Source of the DNA: Deltaproteobacteria bacterium
Lineage (GTDB): Bacteria; Desulfobacterota; Binatia; HRBIN30; CADEER01
Assembly: GCA_029262455.1 (NCBI GenBank)
Contig: JAJCZJ010000094.1
Coordinates: 1-64,000 of the forward strand
Direction of reading: 5' to 3'
DNA length: 64,000 bases
In this document: positions 8,924 to 16,477 of the stretch, one piece after another
Numbering within the stretch: the first letter of the stretch is position 1
How the letters are laid out: every line of letters begins with the position of its first letter
Notes under the pieces: model-generated
The model's input: the letters and a program-made list of their open reading frames with translations, nothing else
Told to the model about the DNA's origin: nothing
Databases searched by the model: none
Position numbers and translations under genes: made by a program

Positions 8924-9223
8924 TCAGCGGATCTCCGCCGCCAACTGGCGCAGACTTTCGACCAAAAACGCGTCGAGAAAGTAGATCCCGAAAATGACGA
9001 TGATGGGCGACAGATCAAGCCCCGCAGCCACGAAGGGCATACGCTTTCGAACCTCGTAGAGAAGCGGCTCGGTAGCAGAATACAGGAAGCGAACGATCGG
9101 GTTGCGCGGATCGGGGCTGACCCAGGACAGAATCGCCCGCCCGACTACCAACAGTAGGAAGAGATTCAGGACCATCCCGAGGACGATGGCGATGGCGTTG
9201 ATCAAGTTCGAAAAAATGAACAT
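8924..9223 (-). CDS. yggT: YggT family integral membrane protein
   Basis: This 99-residue protein has two hydrophobic segments (about residues 1-29 and 67-85) and the family motif VVGRAILSWVSPDPRNPIVRFLY, followed by EPLLYEVRKRMPFVAAGLDLSP. The ATG is preceded by GGAGA at good spacing. YggT proteins are membrane proteins of unclear role, linked in some bacteria to cell-envelope or osmotic functions. The order proC-yggT-yggU is a common one. Confidence 0.92.
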   Translation of the reverse strand: MFIFSNLINAIAIVLGMVLNLFLLLVVGRAILSWVSPDPRNPIVRFLYSATEPLLYEVRKRMPFVAAGLDLSPIIVIFGIYFLDAFLVESLRQLAAEIR

Positions 9224-9270
9224 ATCGCTTCTCCAAGGCTAACCACGGTGATCGCGCATGGCAAGGCGGT

Positions 9271-9307
9271 GGGTACGGGGTACCCCGGGGTACAGGGTAC
9301 AGGGTAC
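9271..9307. repeat. GGGTAC heptamer-like tandem repeat
   Basis: Five GGGTAC cores occur in 37 bp between yggT and proC, spaced 7-9 nt (GGGTACA, GGGTACC and similar). The central GGGGTACCCC is a perfect palindrome. It belongs to the same general class as the 7-mer arrays at 13838 and 25610, though the unit differs. Confidence 0.65.
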
Positions 9308-9321
9308 GGCTGATTTCCTTA

Positions 9322-10182
9322 TTATCCTTTGCCTAGTTCACGCGAGCGTTCGGTGGCGCGCTTGACCGCACTGCCCACGACCGCCGCGAAGCCTTGCCGC
9401 GCCATCTCGTCGAGGCCCGCCAGCGTCGTACCACCGGGGGACGACACCGCCTCGCGAAGCTGGGCCGGTGAATCGCCACTCTCCTGCAGCATCGCCGCCG
9501 CCCCGGCGATCGTCTGCAACGACAGCTCCTGCGCCATCTCTGGGCTGAGACCCGCGTCGATGCCGCCAGCAATCAGGGCTTCGGCAAAGCGGTAAACGTA
9601 GGCCGGGCCGCTGCCGCTCAACCCCGTAACCGCATCGATGAGCTTCTCATCCCTGACCGCGCGCGCCTTGCCCACAGCGGCGAAGAGCCGCAAGGCCAGC
9701 TTCTCATCTGCTGGCTTGGCGACCGATCCACGAACCACAACAGACATCGCTTTGCCGAGCAGTGCGGGCGTATTCGGCATCACGCGCACAACCCGCGCGC
9801 TCTTGCCGAGAACGGCCTCGATCCGAGCCGTTGAAACACCAGCTGCGATGGAGATGAAAACGTTCTTCGAGGTGGCCGCGTCGCGCAAGTCACGCAGAAC
9901 CCCGTCCAGAATCTGCGGCTTCACCGCCAGAACAACCACCGAAGCGTCGCGCACCAAAGCGGAATTGTCGGATGTCGTCTCGACCCCGAAGTGGCGGCGC
10001 ATCGTCGCAAGCTTCCGCTTATCGACATCCGAGGCGACAATCTCGCGAGGCTTGTAGAGCCTCGCTTCAATCAGCCCACGAATCAGCGCAGTCGCCATAT
10101 TGCCGCCGCCGACGAAACCAACCCCATACCCCCGCGCCGCCGCGCCCCTGCGCTCAATAACCTTGCCACTCCGACTACCCAT
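9322..10182 (-). CDS. proC: Pyrroline-5-carboxylate reductase
   Basis: This 286-residue enzyme catalyses the last step of proline synthesis, NAD(P)H-dependent reduction of 1-pyrroline-5-carboxylate. The Rossmann motif GFVGGGNMATALIRG is near residue 20. VRVMPNTPALLGKAM and the C-terminal SSPGGTTLAGLDEM signature follow. I chose the ATG at 10180-10182, which has GGAGG 8 nt upstream; the GTG two codons earlier sits too close to that site. It forms part of a minus-strand run maf-yggS-proC-yggT-yggU. Confidence 0.97.
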   Translation of the reverse strand: MGSRSGKVIERRGAAARGYGVGFVGGGNMATALIRGLIEARLYKPREIVASDVDKRKLATMRRHFGVETTSDNSALVRDASVVVLAVKPQILDGVLRDLRDAATSKNVFISIAAGVSTARIEAVLGKSARVVRVMPNTPALLGKAMSVVVRGSVAKPADEKLALRLFAAVGKARAVRDEKLIDAVTGLSGSGPAYVYRFAEALIAGGIDAGLSPEMAQELSLQTIAGAAAMLQESGDSPAQLREAVSSPGGTTLAGLDEMARQGFAAVVGSAVKRATERSRELGKG

Positions 10183-10260
10183 GGTCACATCCTCCCCAAT
10201 CGATCCACCAACCTATCGCGCAAAATCCAACTATTCGAGGCCAGCACCCTCCACCCCGTA

Positions 10261-10373
10261 CGCCCCCGCGAAACGGGGCTTGGGACGCCCCCGCGAAACG
10301 CGGCTTGGGACGCCACGCGAAGCGCGGCTTGGGACGCCCCCGCGAAGCGCGGCTTGGGACGCCCGCAAAGCGG
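10261..10373. repeat. Four tandem 25-bp units between yggS and proC
   Basis: Units with core CGCGAAGCGCGGCTTGGGA start at 10261, 10286, 10311 (24 bp) and 10335, and a degenerate part-copy runs to the yggS stop codon at 10374. The core CCGCGAAGCGCGG is self-complementary, so each unit can form a small hairpin. The array separates yggS and proC by about 190 bp, within what is otherwise a close-packed operon. Confidence 0.8.
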
Positions 10374-11042
10374 CTAACCCCGCTCGCCAAAAATCGCTCT
10401 GCCGACGCGAACCATTGTGGCGCCTTCTTCAATGGCGATCTCAAAGTCGTTGGTCATGCCCATAGACAGCTGAGCAAGGCCAAGTTCTTCGCTGAGGTCG
10501 CGCAGCTGCCGGAAATAGCGACGCGCCTGGGTTTCATCTGCGGGCGGCGGAATGGCCATCAGCCCGTCTACCGTTAGTCCGGCATTCGCTCGCAGGGCAT
10601 CGACCAGTCCGGCCGCATCCTCGGGCGCAACGCCGCTTTTCGAGGCTTCGCCGCCAACGTTGACCTCAACCAAGACAGACAAGACTCGCCCCGCCTTCGA
10701 CGCGGCGCGGGATAAGGCTTCCCCGAGGCCGGGGCTGTCGACTGTCTGGACGACATCGAAAGTTGCAGCCGACTTCGCCGCTTTGTTGCGCTGCAAATGA
10801 CCGATGAGATGCCAGCGCACCGGTGCCGAGACTTGCCCAACCATCGCCACGGCTTCTTGGACATAGTTGTGTCCGATATCCGTCACCCCCGCTTCGACGG
10901 CCGCATGGACGGCCGCTGTGGGCATGGTCTTGGCGGCGGCGATCAGGCCTACGCTCGAGGGATCGCGACGCGCCCGTTCGGCCGCCCGAGCAATCCGATC
11001 GCGTACATGGCGGACGTTGCGCCCGATCAACTCTGCGTCCAA
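10374..11042 (-). CDS. yggS: YggS/PLPBP family pyridoxal-phosphate-binding protein
   Basis: This 222-residue protein is a single-domain PLP-binding TIM barrel of the type that buffers cellular PLP and influences amino-acid metabolism. The PLP lysine is in VGLIAAAKT (about residue 38). [57 protein letters not shown] and IFGERG are family signatures. Its start is a TTG directly after the maf stop codon (TAG TTG). It is commonly next to proC and yggT. Confidence 0.95.
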   Translation of the reverse strand: MDAELIGRNVRHVRDRIARAAERARRDPSSVGLIAAAKTMPTAAVHAAVEAGVTDIGHNYVQEAVAMVGQVSAPVRWHLIGHLQRNKAAKSAATFDVVQTVDSPGLGEALSRAASKAGRVLSVLVEVNVGGEASKSGVAPEDAAGLVDALRANAGLTVDGLMAIPPPADETQARRYFRQLRDLSEELGLAQLSMGMTNDFEIAIEEGATMVRVGRAIFGERG

Positions 11043-11651
11043 CTACAGCCCCTTTCTGACCTCGCGGGCGGCTGGGTATAGCCCTGCACGCCGCAGCAGC
11101 TCCCGGACTTGGTCCAGCGGTAGCCCTACGACGTTGTCATACGATCCTTGGAGTCGCGACACAAAGTCCGCCGCCCCTCCCTGAATCGCATAGGCGCCGG
11201 CCTTGTCGAGCGGTTCAGCCGTCGCCACATAGCGCTGAATCTCATCACTGGCGAGACGACGAAAACGTACCGTGCTCTCCTCGCTGATTTGTTCGTGCAA
11301 CGTCCCGCCGGGGGCAACCAGCGCAACAGCGGTAATCACGCGGTGCGTCCGACCGGAAAGCGAGGCCAGCATGCGACAGGCATCCGCCGCGTCAGTCGGC
11401 TTGCCGAGCACTTCCTTTTTGAGAGTAACGATCGTGTCGGCGCCCAACACCCATAGTCGCGGAAGGTCCGAAGAAACGGCCAGCGCCTTCTCGCGCGCCA
11501 GCCGCTGGGCAAACTCGCCCGCGCCCTCTCGCTCGGCGCGCACCTCCGCGATTGAGCTCGGGACCACATCGAAGGGTACAGACAACTGCGACAACAATCG
11601 GGCGCGGCGCGGTGACGCAGACCCCAGAACCAGCTTTCCCTCCGACCTCAT
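11043..11651 (-). CDS. maf: Maf family nucleotide pyrophosphatase
   Basis: The 202-residue protein has SASPRRARLLSQL at the N-terminus, GADTIVTLKKEVLGKP near residue 75 and AYAIQGGAADFVSRLQGSYDNVVGLPL near the end, all diagnostic of Maf. Maf enzymes hydrolyse non-canonical or canonical nucleoside triphosphates to monophosphates. I chose the ATG at 11649-11651, preceded by GGGGGAGGCGG. The longer frame adds 43 residues with no family match. It is translationally adjacent to yggS. Confidence 0.94.
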   Translation of the reverse strand: MRSEGKLVLGSASPRRARLLSQLSVPFDVVPSSIAEVRAEREGAGEFAQRLAREKALAVSSDLPRLWVLGADTIVTLKKEVLGKPTDAADACRMLASLSGRTHRVITAVALVAPGGTLHEQISEESTVRFRRLASDEIQRYVATAEPLDKAGAYAIQGGAADFVSRLQGSYDNVVGLPLDQVRELLRRAGLYPAAREVRKGL

Positions 11652-11767
11652 CCGCCTCCCCCACACCCCATGCGCTCTGACCATCCGCATGCCTTGGCTC
11701 GGTGTCAACCGGGCACGCCATGCGCTTTGCGTTGGAAGACAAGCGGCATCCACGTTAGTTTTGGGAA

Positions 11768-13843
11768 ATGACGCGGCCACCAGTATCTCAACAAGTCATC
11801 GTCCCGCTGCTCCTCGCGACCCTGTCAGTCGGGTGTTCGAGCCAAGTTGGTGAGCCGACGGCGCCAAAGGCTACACCGCTTCCCACCCTGACACCGACCC
11901 GTATCTCACGGCCGACGACCGACGCGGAAAAAGGGCGCGCTCTGGCCAGTGCCGTCGATTTGACGCGAAGTCAGCGCTGCCACGAGGCCATCCCTCTCCT
12001 TCGAGTTCTGCTCGACGCGTACCCCGAGATGGCGGACTACCACCTCTATCATCTCGCACTCTGTGCTGAGGCCAAGGGCGATGCGAACGCGGCGATGCAA
12101 GCAAGGCTCCAGCTGGTGAAGGATCACGCGCGCAGCGTATTTGCCGAGGAGGCAGCCCTGGGCGTGGGACGGCACCAGCACGCAACTGGCGACACCGGAG
12201 CGGAGCTTTGGTTGCGCCGCGCCAGCAACAGCGAGCAAAAGAAAATCGCGCAAGAGGCCCGTCTGATCCTGGCCGAGATCGATTTGGCCAACAAGAACGT
12301 CCGGTCCTCCTACGCAGTATTCTCCGCACTTCGGGAAGACGCCGTCGGCACCGACGTCGGCAACCGCGCAAAGGGCTACGCCATGGCCCTGCGCGAGCGC
12401 TATCCGGAGCTGCAGCCGACTGGCGACAATCGGCGCGCCGAGGCCCGACTCCTCATGCGCGAGGGCGACTTTGATGCCGCATTGCGGTTGTGCGCAGCAC
12501 TCCTCGCGACGACAGAAGAACGAGGACGCCCGGAAATCCTCTTGCTGCGTGCCGAGATCGAGAAGGCCAGCGGCTCGATCGACCGTCACTTAGAAACCTT
12601 GCGCTCGGTCCATCGAAGCTACCCGCAATCGCCTAATGCACCGCAGGCGCTGTACGAAGAAGCGCGATGGTTATGGAATAAAGACAGCGACGAGAACGCA
12701 AAGAAGGCATTTCTCGAGCTCCGGCAACGCTACCCGCGCCACCCGCGCACAGCATCAGCCCACTATGCGTTGGCACGAATCGCCCAAACCGCTGGGGACG
12801 ATGCAACCGCCATCGCCGGTTTTCGCGAGGTGATCAAGCGCTACCCGCGCGGCAGATTCGGCGCCGAGTCGCGCCGTCAGATTCCGTGGATCCACTATCG
12901 AAATCAGCAGTGGAGCAACGCCGCGAAAGAATTCTCGAAGCTCGCGGGTCACAGCTCTGTCAAACGCAACCCCGGGGACGCCTACTGGCGTGCCCGGTCG
13001 CTCGAACGTGCCGGACGATCGGCCGAGGCGCGCACCCAGTACGACCTCATTCTCGAGCGCGCTCCCGACTCGTACTACGCAGGGCTTGCCGCCGAGCGGC
13101 TCGGCCGTCGCTCCAACTTCGCCGCCGACAAGGTCGTAGCGGAAGCAGCCCCGTTCCCGCAGCTCCAAGTAGCGCAGCTACAGGACTACCACTTATCGCG
13201 CGCTCGGCAGCTGCATGCAGCCGGCCTCTTCGACCTCGCTCGCAGAGAGGTGCGCGCCTATTCTCGCACTGAACAAGCACTTCCCCGCGCCACCATGATC
13301 AAGCTGTACCGCGCGGTCGACGGACACCGGCAAGCAATTCGTCTGGCCGGCAGCAACCGCGACCGATACGGCGATATCCTGTACCCCCTCGCCTTTTGGG
13401 GACATACAAAGAACAGCGCCAACCGCTATCAGGTCGACCCACTGCTCGCACTGTCCCTAATGCGCCAGGAGAGTTTGTTCGATCCCGAGGCCCGATCGCC
13501 AGCAAATGCGCGAGGCTTGATGCAGCTCCTGCCAAGCACCGCCGAGGCAGTCGCCGGCCGGATTGGCCGCGGAGGCGGGATCGATCTCTACGATCCCGCT
13601 ACCAACATCGAGCTCGGCACCGCACATCTGCGCGAGCTCGCCGACCGCTACAACGGAGATCACGTCCGCATCCTGGCTGCCTACAACGCAGGCGCTGCCG
13701 CGGTCGCAAAATGGGACCGCCGCTTCGGGGATCTGCCGCCAGACGAATACGTCGAGTCGATCACCTATCGCGAGACCCGCGACTACGTAAAGAAAGTCCT
13801 CGGCAACTACCGACGATACCAACGGATGTATGGTGGTGGGTGA
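11768..13843 (+). CDS. Slt70-type soluble/lipoprotein lytic transglycosylase
   Basis: This 691-residue enzyme cleaves peptidoglycan glycan strands to form 1,6-anhydro ends. The N-terminus (MTRPPVSQQVIVPLLLATLS then VGCSS) looks like a lipoprotein signal, although the lipobox is imperfect. Residues 50-520 are helical TPR-like repeats. The C-terminal SLT domain has catalytic Glu568 in LMRQESLFDPEARSPANARG, then LMQLLPSTAEAVAGRIG and ILAAYNAGAAAVAKW. It is divergent from maf, with 116 nt for both promoters. The stop codon TGA lies inside a GGTGATT/GGTGACT repeat. Confidence 0.94.
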   Translation: MTRPPVSQQVIVPLLLATLSVGCSSQVGEPTAPKATPLPTLTPTRISRPTTDAEKGRALASAVDLTRSQRCHEAIPLLRVLLDAYPEMADYHLYHLALCAEAKGDANAAMQARLQLVKDHARSVFAEEAALGVGRHQHATGDTGAELWLRRASNSEQKKIAQEARLILAEIDLANKNVRSSYAVFSALREDAVGTDVGNRAKGYAMALRERYPELQPTGDNRRAEARLLMREGDFDAALRLCAALLATTEERGRPEILLLRAEIEKASGSIDRHLETLRSVHRSYPQSPNAPQALYEEARWLWNKDSDENAKKAFLELRQRYPRHPRTASAHYALARIAQTAGDDATAIAGFREVIKRYPRGRFGAESRRQIPWIHYRNQQWSNAAKEFSKLAGHSSVKRNPGDAYWRARSLERAGRSAEARTQYDLILERAPDSYYAGLAAERLGRRSNFAADKVVAEAAPFPQLQVAQLQDYHLSRARQLHAAGLFDLARREVRAYSRTEQALPRATMIKLYRAVDGHRQAIRLAGSNRDRYGDILYPLAFWGHTKNSANRYQVDPLLALSLMRQESLFDPEARSPANARGLMQLLPSTAEAVAGRIGRGGGIDLYDPATNIELGTAHLRELADRYNGDHVRILAAYNAGAAAVAKWDRRFGDLPPDEYVESITYRETRDYVKKVLGNYRRYQRMYGGG

Positions 13844-13872
13844 TTGGTGACTGGTGACTGGTGACTGGTGAT
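13838..13872. repeat. GGTGACT heptamer tandem repeat overlapping the slt stop
   Basis: Five consecutive 7-mers (GGTGATT, then GGTGACT three times, then GGTGATT) start at 13838 and run to 13872. The transglycosylase stop codon TGA is formed by the first unit. The same unit recurs at 25610-25676. The rest of 13873-14065 shows no gene. Confidence 0.8.
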
Positions 13873-14065
13873 TCTACACCCGTTTCATTACCGCGAACGC
13901 TGATTCGTGCCCGGTGCGAACACTTCGGCTGCCCAGACCTCCTCGCTGGGCTAGGGACACCTGGATTCTTTGGATTCTCAACGTCCACCTCATTGGCACC
14001 GAATCTGCTCGCACTAATAGACGGAAACTGTGCCAGGGGCATCACTTTTGAGGAGGAGCAAATCC

Positions 14066-15397
14066 ATGTGGGCAAAAAGAGTTATTGCGTTGGCCATCAC
14101 GCTGATGGTCGGAGGAGTGTTGGGCTCTTCGGTCGTTGAAGCGCGCCATCCGGATCGGTTGAGTTGCCAGCCGGTATCGACTTGCGGCAATCCGGTGATC
14201 TCACCGGACGCGGAACAGTGTCCGGACGGCCACGCCTGCGTCTGTGTGCCGAGCTGCCCGCTCTGTGACGACTGTCCAGCCCAGGTTTGTGTGCCAGTCG
14301 AGATTGCCTGCCACAGCGCCTGCGATTGCCCCGAAGGAATGGGGTGCCGCAACGGTTACTGCCACGCCGACGCAGAGCCAGTCCACTGTTGCGACAGCCC
14401 AGACTGCCCGGCCGGCGAGAAGTGTCAGGCCGCCAACGGTGAGATCGACGTTTGTCAGCGTGAGTGCCGCACCGCCTGTGATTGCGAGCCCGGCCTAGGC
14501 TGCTTCGATGGACAGTGCATCGCCGGTGTCGCCCCCGTGTTCTGTTGCGAGGGTGATGTCTGCCCAGCCGGACAGCAATGCCAACACGAGAATGGCCGCA
14601 TGGATCGTTGCCAACCAGAACCAGAATGCCGCACGGCCTGTGACTGTGCACCTGGACTCGGATGCTTCGACGGTCAATGTATCGCCGGAATCGCGCCGGT
14701 CTACTGTTGCGAAGGCGACGTCTGTCCGGCCGATCAGCAGTGCCAACACCGCGACGGCCGCATGGATCGCTGCGACGGCCAATGCATCGATCACGCCTGG
14801 CTCTGTTCGAATGACAGTCCCAATCGCAACTGCGGAGATGACCGGGTCTGCAAATGCACCGCCAGCTGCCCGACTTGCGAAGACTGCGGCCCGAATGCAT
14901 GCGTCGCACCCGATACGCCAACTCCCTATCAGTGCAACGACGACGGCACTTGCGCACAAGACGGCGACAAGTGCATCTGCCTGTCCAGCTGCCCGGAGTG
15001 TGACGACTGTGTCCGACAAGTCTGCGTCCCAGACTGTGAGGACCCCATGTGCCGCAAGCGCCTGCGCATGTCCCAGCGGCGTATCAACCGCGTCGTCGAG
15101 AAGACTCGACCGTGTCGCGCCGACAACGAGTGCACCCGGGTAGACACCAGTACCGGTTGCCAGGGTTCCTGTGGCGCTTTCGTCAACCGCCGCTACGCCG
15201 AACGCGTGCAGAACTTCATCAGCCACGTCGATGAGCGCTACTGCACAGGCTACCAAGAAGATGGTTGCCCGTTCAGCACACCTGCTTGTCAGCAGAGCGT
15301 CGGCGCCTGCGTCCGCGGGCTTTGCACTGCAATGCCAGCACCAGCGCCGGGACCATTTCCGCAACCAGTCGAGCCGCTACGGCCGACAACTCGATAA
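14066..15397 (+). CDS. Secreted Cys-rich protein with two kinds of internal repeat
   Basis: I do not recognise a named family. The 443-residue product starts at an ATG after AGGAGG, with a signal peptide (hydrophobic to about residue 24, VVEA cleavage). Type A repeats, cVCxxSCPxCxDC..VCVP, are at about 54-77, 258-282 and 299-322. Type B repeats, (ECR/CH)TACDC..GLGCFDGQC..CCEGDVCPAGQQCQ..GRMDRC, are at about 82-130, 133-182 and 188-236. The segment 330-420 is different (RMSQRRINRVVE, then a Cys-rich end), followed by a Pro-rich tail. More than 60 cysteines in pairs suggest disulfide-bonded or metal-binding modules outside the cytoplasm. The Dickkopf/EGF-like look is only a resemblance. Confidence 0.85.
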   Translation: MWAKRVIALAITLMVGGVLGSSVVEARHPDRLSCQPVSTCGNPVISPDAEQCPDGHACVCVPSCPLCDDCPAQVCVPVEIACHSACDCPEGMGCRNGYCHADAEPVHCCDSPDCPAGEKCQAANGEIDVCQRECRTACDCEPGLGCFDGQCIAGVAPVFCCEGDVCPAGQQCQHENGRMDRCQPEPECRTACDCAPGLGCFDGQCIAGIAPVYCCEGDVCPADQQCQHRDGRMDRCDGQCIDHAWLCSNDSPNRNCGDDRVCKCTASCPTCEDCGPNACVAPDTPTPYQCNDDGTCAQDGDKCICLSSCPECDDCVRQVCVPDCEDPMCRKRLRMSQRRINRVVEKTRPCRADNECTRVDTSTGCQGSCGAFVNRRYAERVQNFISHVDERYCTGYQEDGCPFSTPACQQSVGACVRGLCTAMPAPAPGPFPQPVEPLRPTTR

Positions 15398-15414
15398 CCT
15401 GCGGATAAAGCCTC

Positions 15415-15454
15415 AAAAAAAAGGGCCCCGCGGCATTCGCCGCGGGGCCCTTTT
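15415..15454. terminator. Strong bidirectional intrinsic terminator
   Basis: A perfect 14-bp stem (AAGGGCCCCGCGGC at 15421-15434 with its complement at 15439-15452) encloses a 4-nt loop. It is flanked by an A-run on the left and a T-run on the right, so it ends both the Cys-rich gene (plus) and mscL (minus). Confidence 0.93.
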
Positions 15455-15478
15455 CGTCTCGCTGATTCGTACACCGTG

Positions 15479-15868
15479 CTATTTGGCCTTCAGCGTGTCG
15501 CGAATCTCGGTCAACAGCAGAATGTCAGCCGGCGTTTCGGCTGGCTTTTTCTCTTCTGGGGGCCCCTGCATCTTGTTCATTGCCTTAACAACCATGAAAA
15601 TCGCGAGCGCCACGATCACGAAATCGAGCACAATGTTGAAGAAGGCGCCGTAACGAATGGCAACCGCTTCGGTCTCACCGACGGCCTCCTTCAGGGTGAT
15701 CATCAAGTTCGAAAAGTCGACTCCGCCCAGCATCAGGCCTATCGGCGGCATCAGGATATCGTTGACAAACGAGCTCACAATCTTGCCGAAGGCTGCGCCG
15801 ATGACAATTCCAACTGCCATATCGACGACGTTGCCCCGCATGGCGAACTTCTTAAATTCTTGAAACAT
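15479..15868 (-). CDS. mscL: Large-conductance mechanosensitive channel MscL
   Basis: The 129-residue protein is of normal length. It has [20 protein letters not shown] (N-terminal helix and start of TM1), [23 protein letters not shown], then the periplasmic loop, TM2 ([20 protein letters not shown]) and a charged C-terminal helix. It forms a pentameric emergency-release pore in the inner membrane during hypo-osmotic shock. It is monocistronic and ends at the bidirectional terminator. Confidence 0.98.
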   Translation of the reverse strand: MFQEFKKFAMRGNVVDMAVGIVIGAAFGKIVSSFVNDILMPPIGLMLGGVDFSNLMITLKEAVGETEAVAIRYGAFFNIVLDFVIVALAIFMVVKAMNKMQGPPEEKKPAETPADILLLTEIRDTLKAK

Positions 15869-15977
15869 TTCGTTCTCCTCCCAAATCGGTTTGTCCCGAG
15901 TCGGCCCCTTCCCCTGGACGCAACCTCGAACGTTGATGCGACTCAGCCGGCGACAAGACGCCGGCCTTCGGTTGGGT

Positions 15978-16412
15978 CTATTCCCACCCGATGACGTCGT
16001 AGCCCATTTCGTGCAGGCAACGCGTCACGAAATTTTTGAACACAGGCTCCGGTTCACGCTGACGCATTCCATCAAAAATTCCGCCCAACAGTCCGGCCGC
16101 AGCGCCGCCGGCTGCACCGGAGGCTGCACCGCGACCGGCATTGCCATAAATTGCACCACCGGCTGCCCCCGCCGCTGCTCCGACTCCGGCTGATACCGCG
16201 GTGCGTCCCGCCACATCGCGGGCGGCCTGTCCACTCCGATCGCCCGACGCAAATTCCTTTGCGCGCTGCAGGCAGTGTTCAATGTCCGCGGCTGTGACTT
16301 CTGGCCCGGCTTTCTGAGACTTTTCGTTGGGGTAGACGACAGGCCGACTGGCTGTACAAGCAGCCATCATCAAGACCATCGCTCCGCATATTGTGATCGT
16401 TCGATTGCGCAT
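15978..16412 (-). CDS. Lipoprotein with glycine-zipper segment
   Basis: This 144-residue protein starts at the second ATG of ATGGTTATG, which has AGGAG at proper spacing. It has a lipoprotein signal ending MMAACTAS (lipobox AAC). A Gly/Ala-rich zipper ([20 protein letters not shown] and [14 protein letters not shown], about residues 72-110) suggests a membrane hairpin. The end [20 protein letters not shown] resembles the short C-terminal motif of glycine-zipper lipoproteins, where a conserved Cys and GY are common. The role is unknown. Confidence 0.88.
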   Translation of the reverse strand: MRNRTITICGAMVLMMAACTASRPVVYPNEKSQKAGPEVTAADIEHCLQRAKEFASGDRSGQAARDVAGRTAVSAGVGAAAGAAGGAIYGNAGRGAASGAAGGAAAGLLGGIFDGMRQREPEPVFKNFVTRCLHEMGYDVIGWE

Positions 16413-16477
16413 AACCATCTCCTTTCGCCCGCACCGTCCATCGACTTCGAAATGCGGACGTCTGAAATCTCTCCAAG

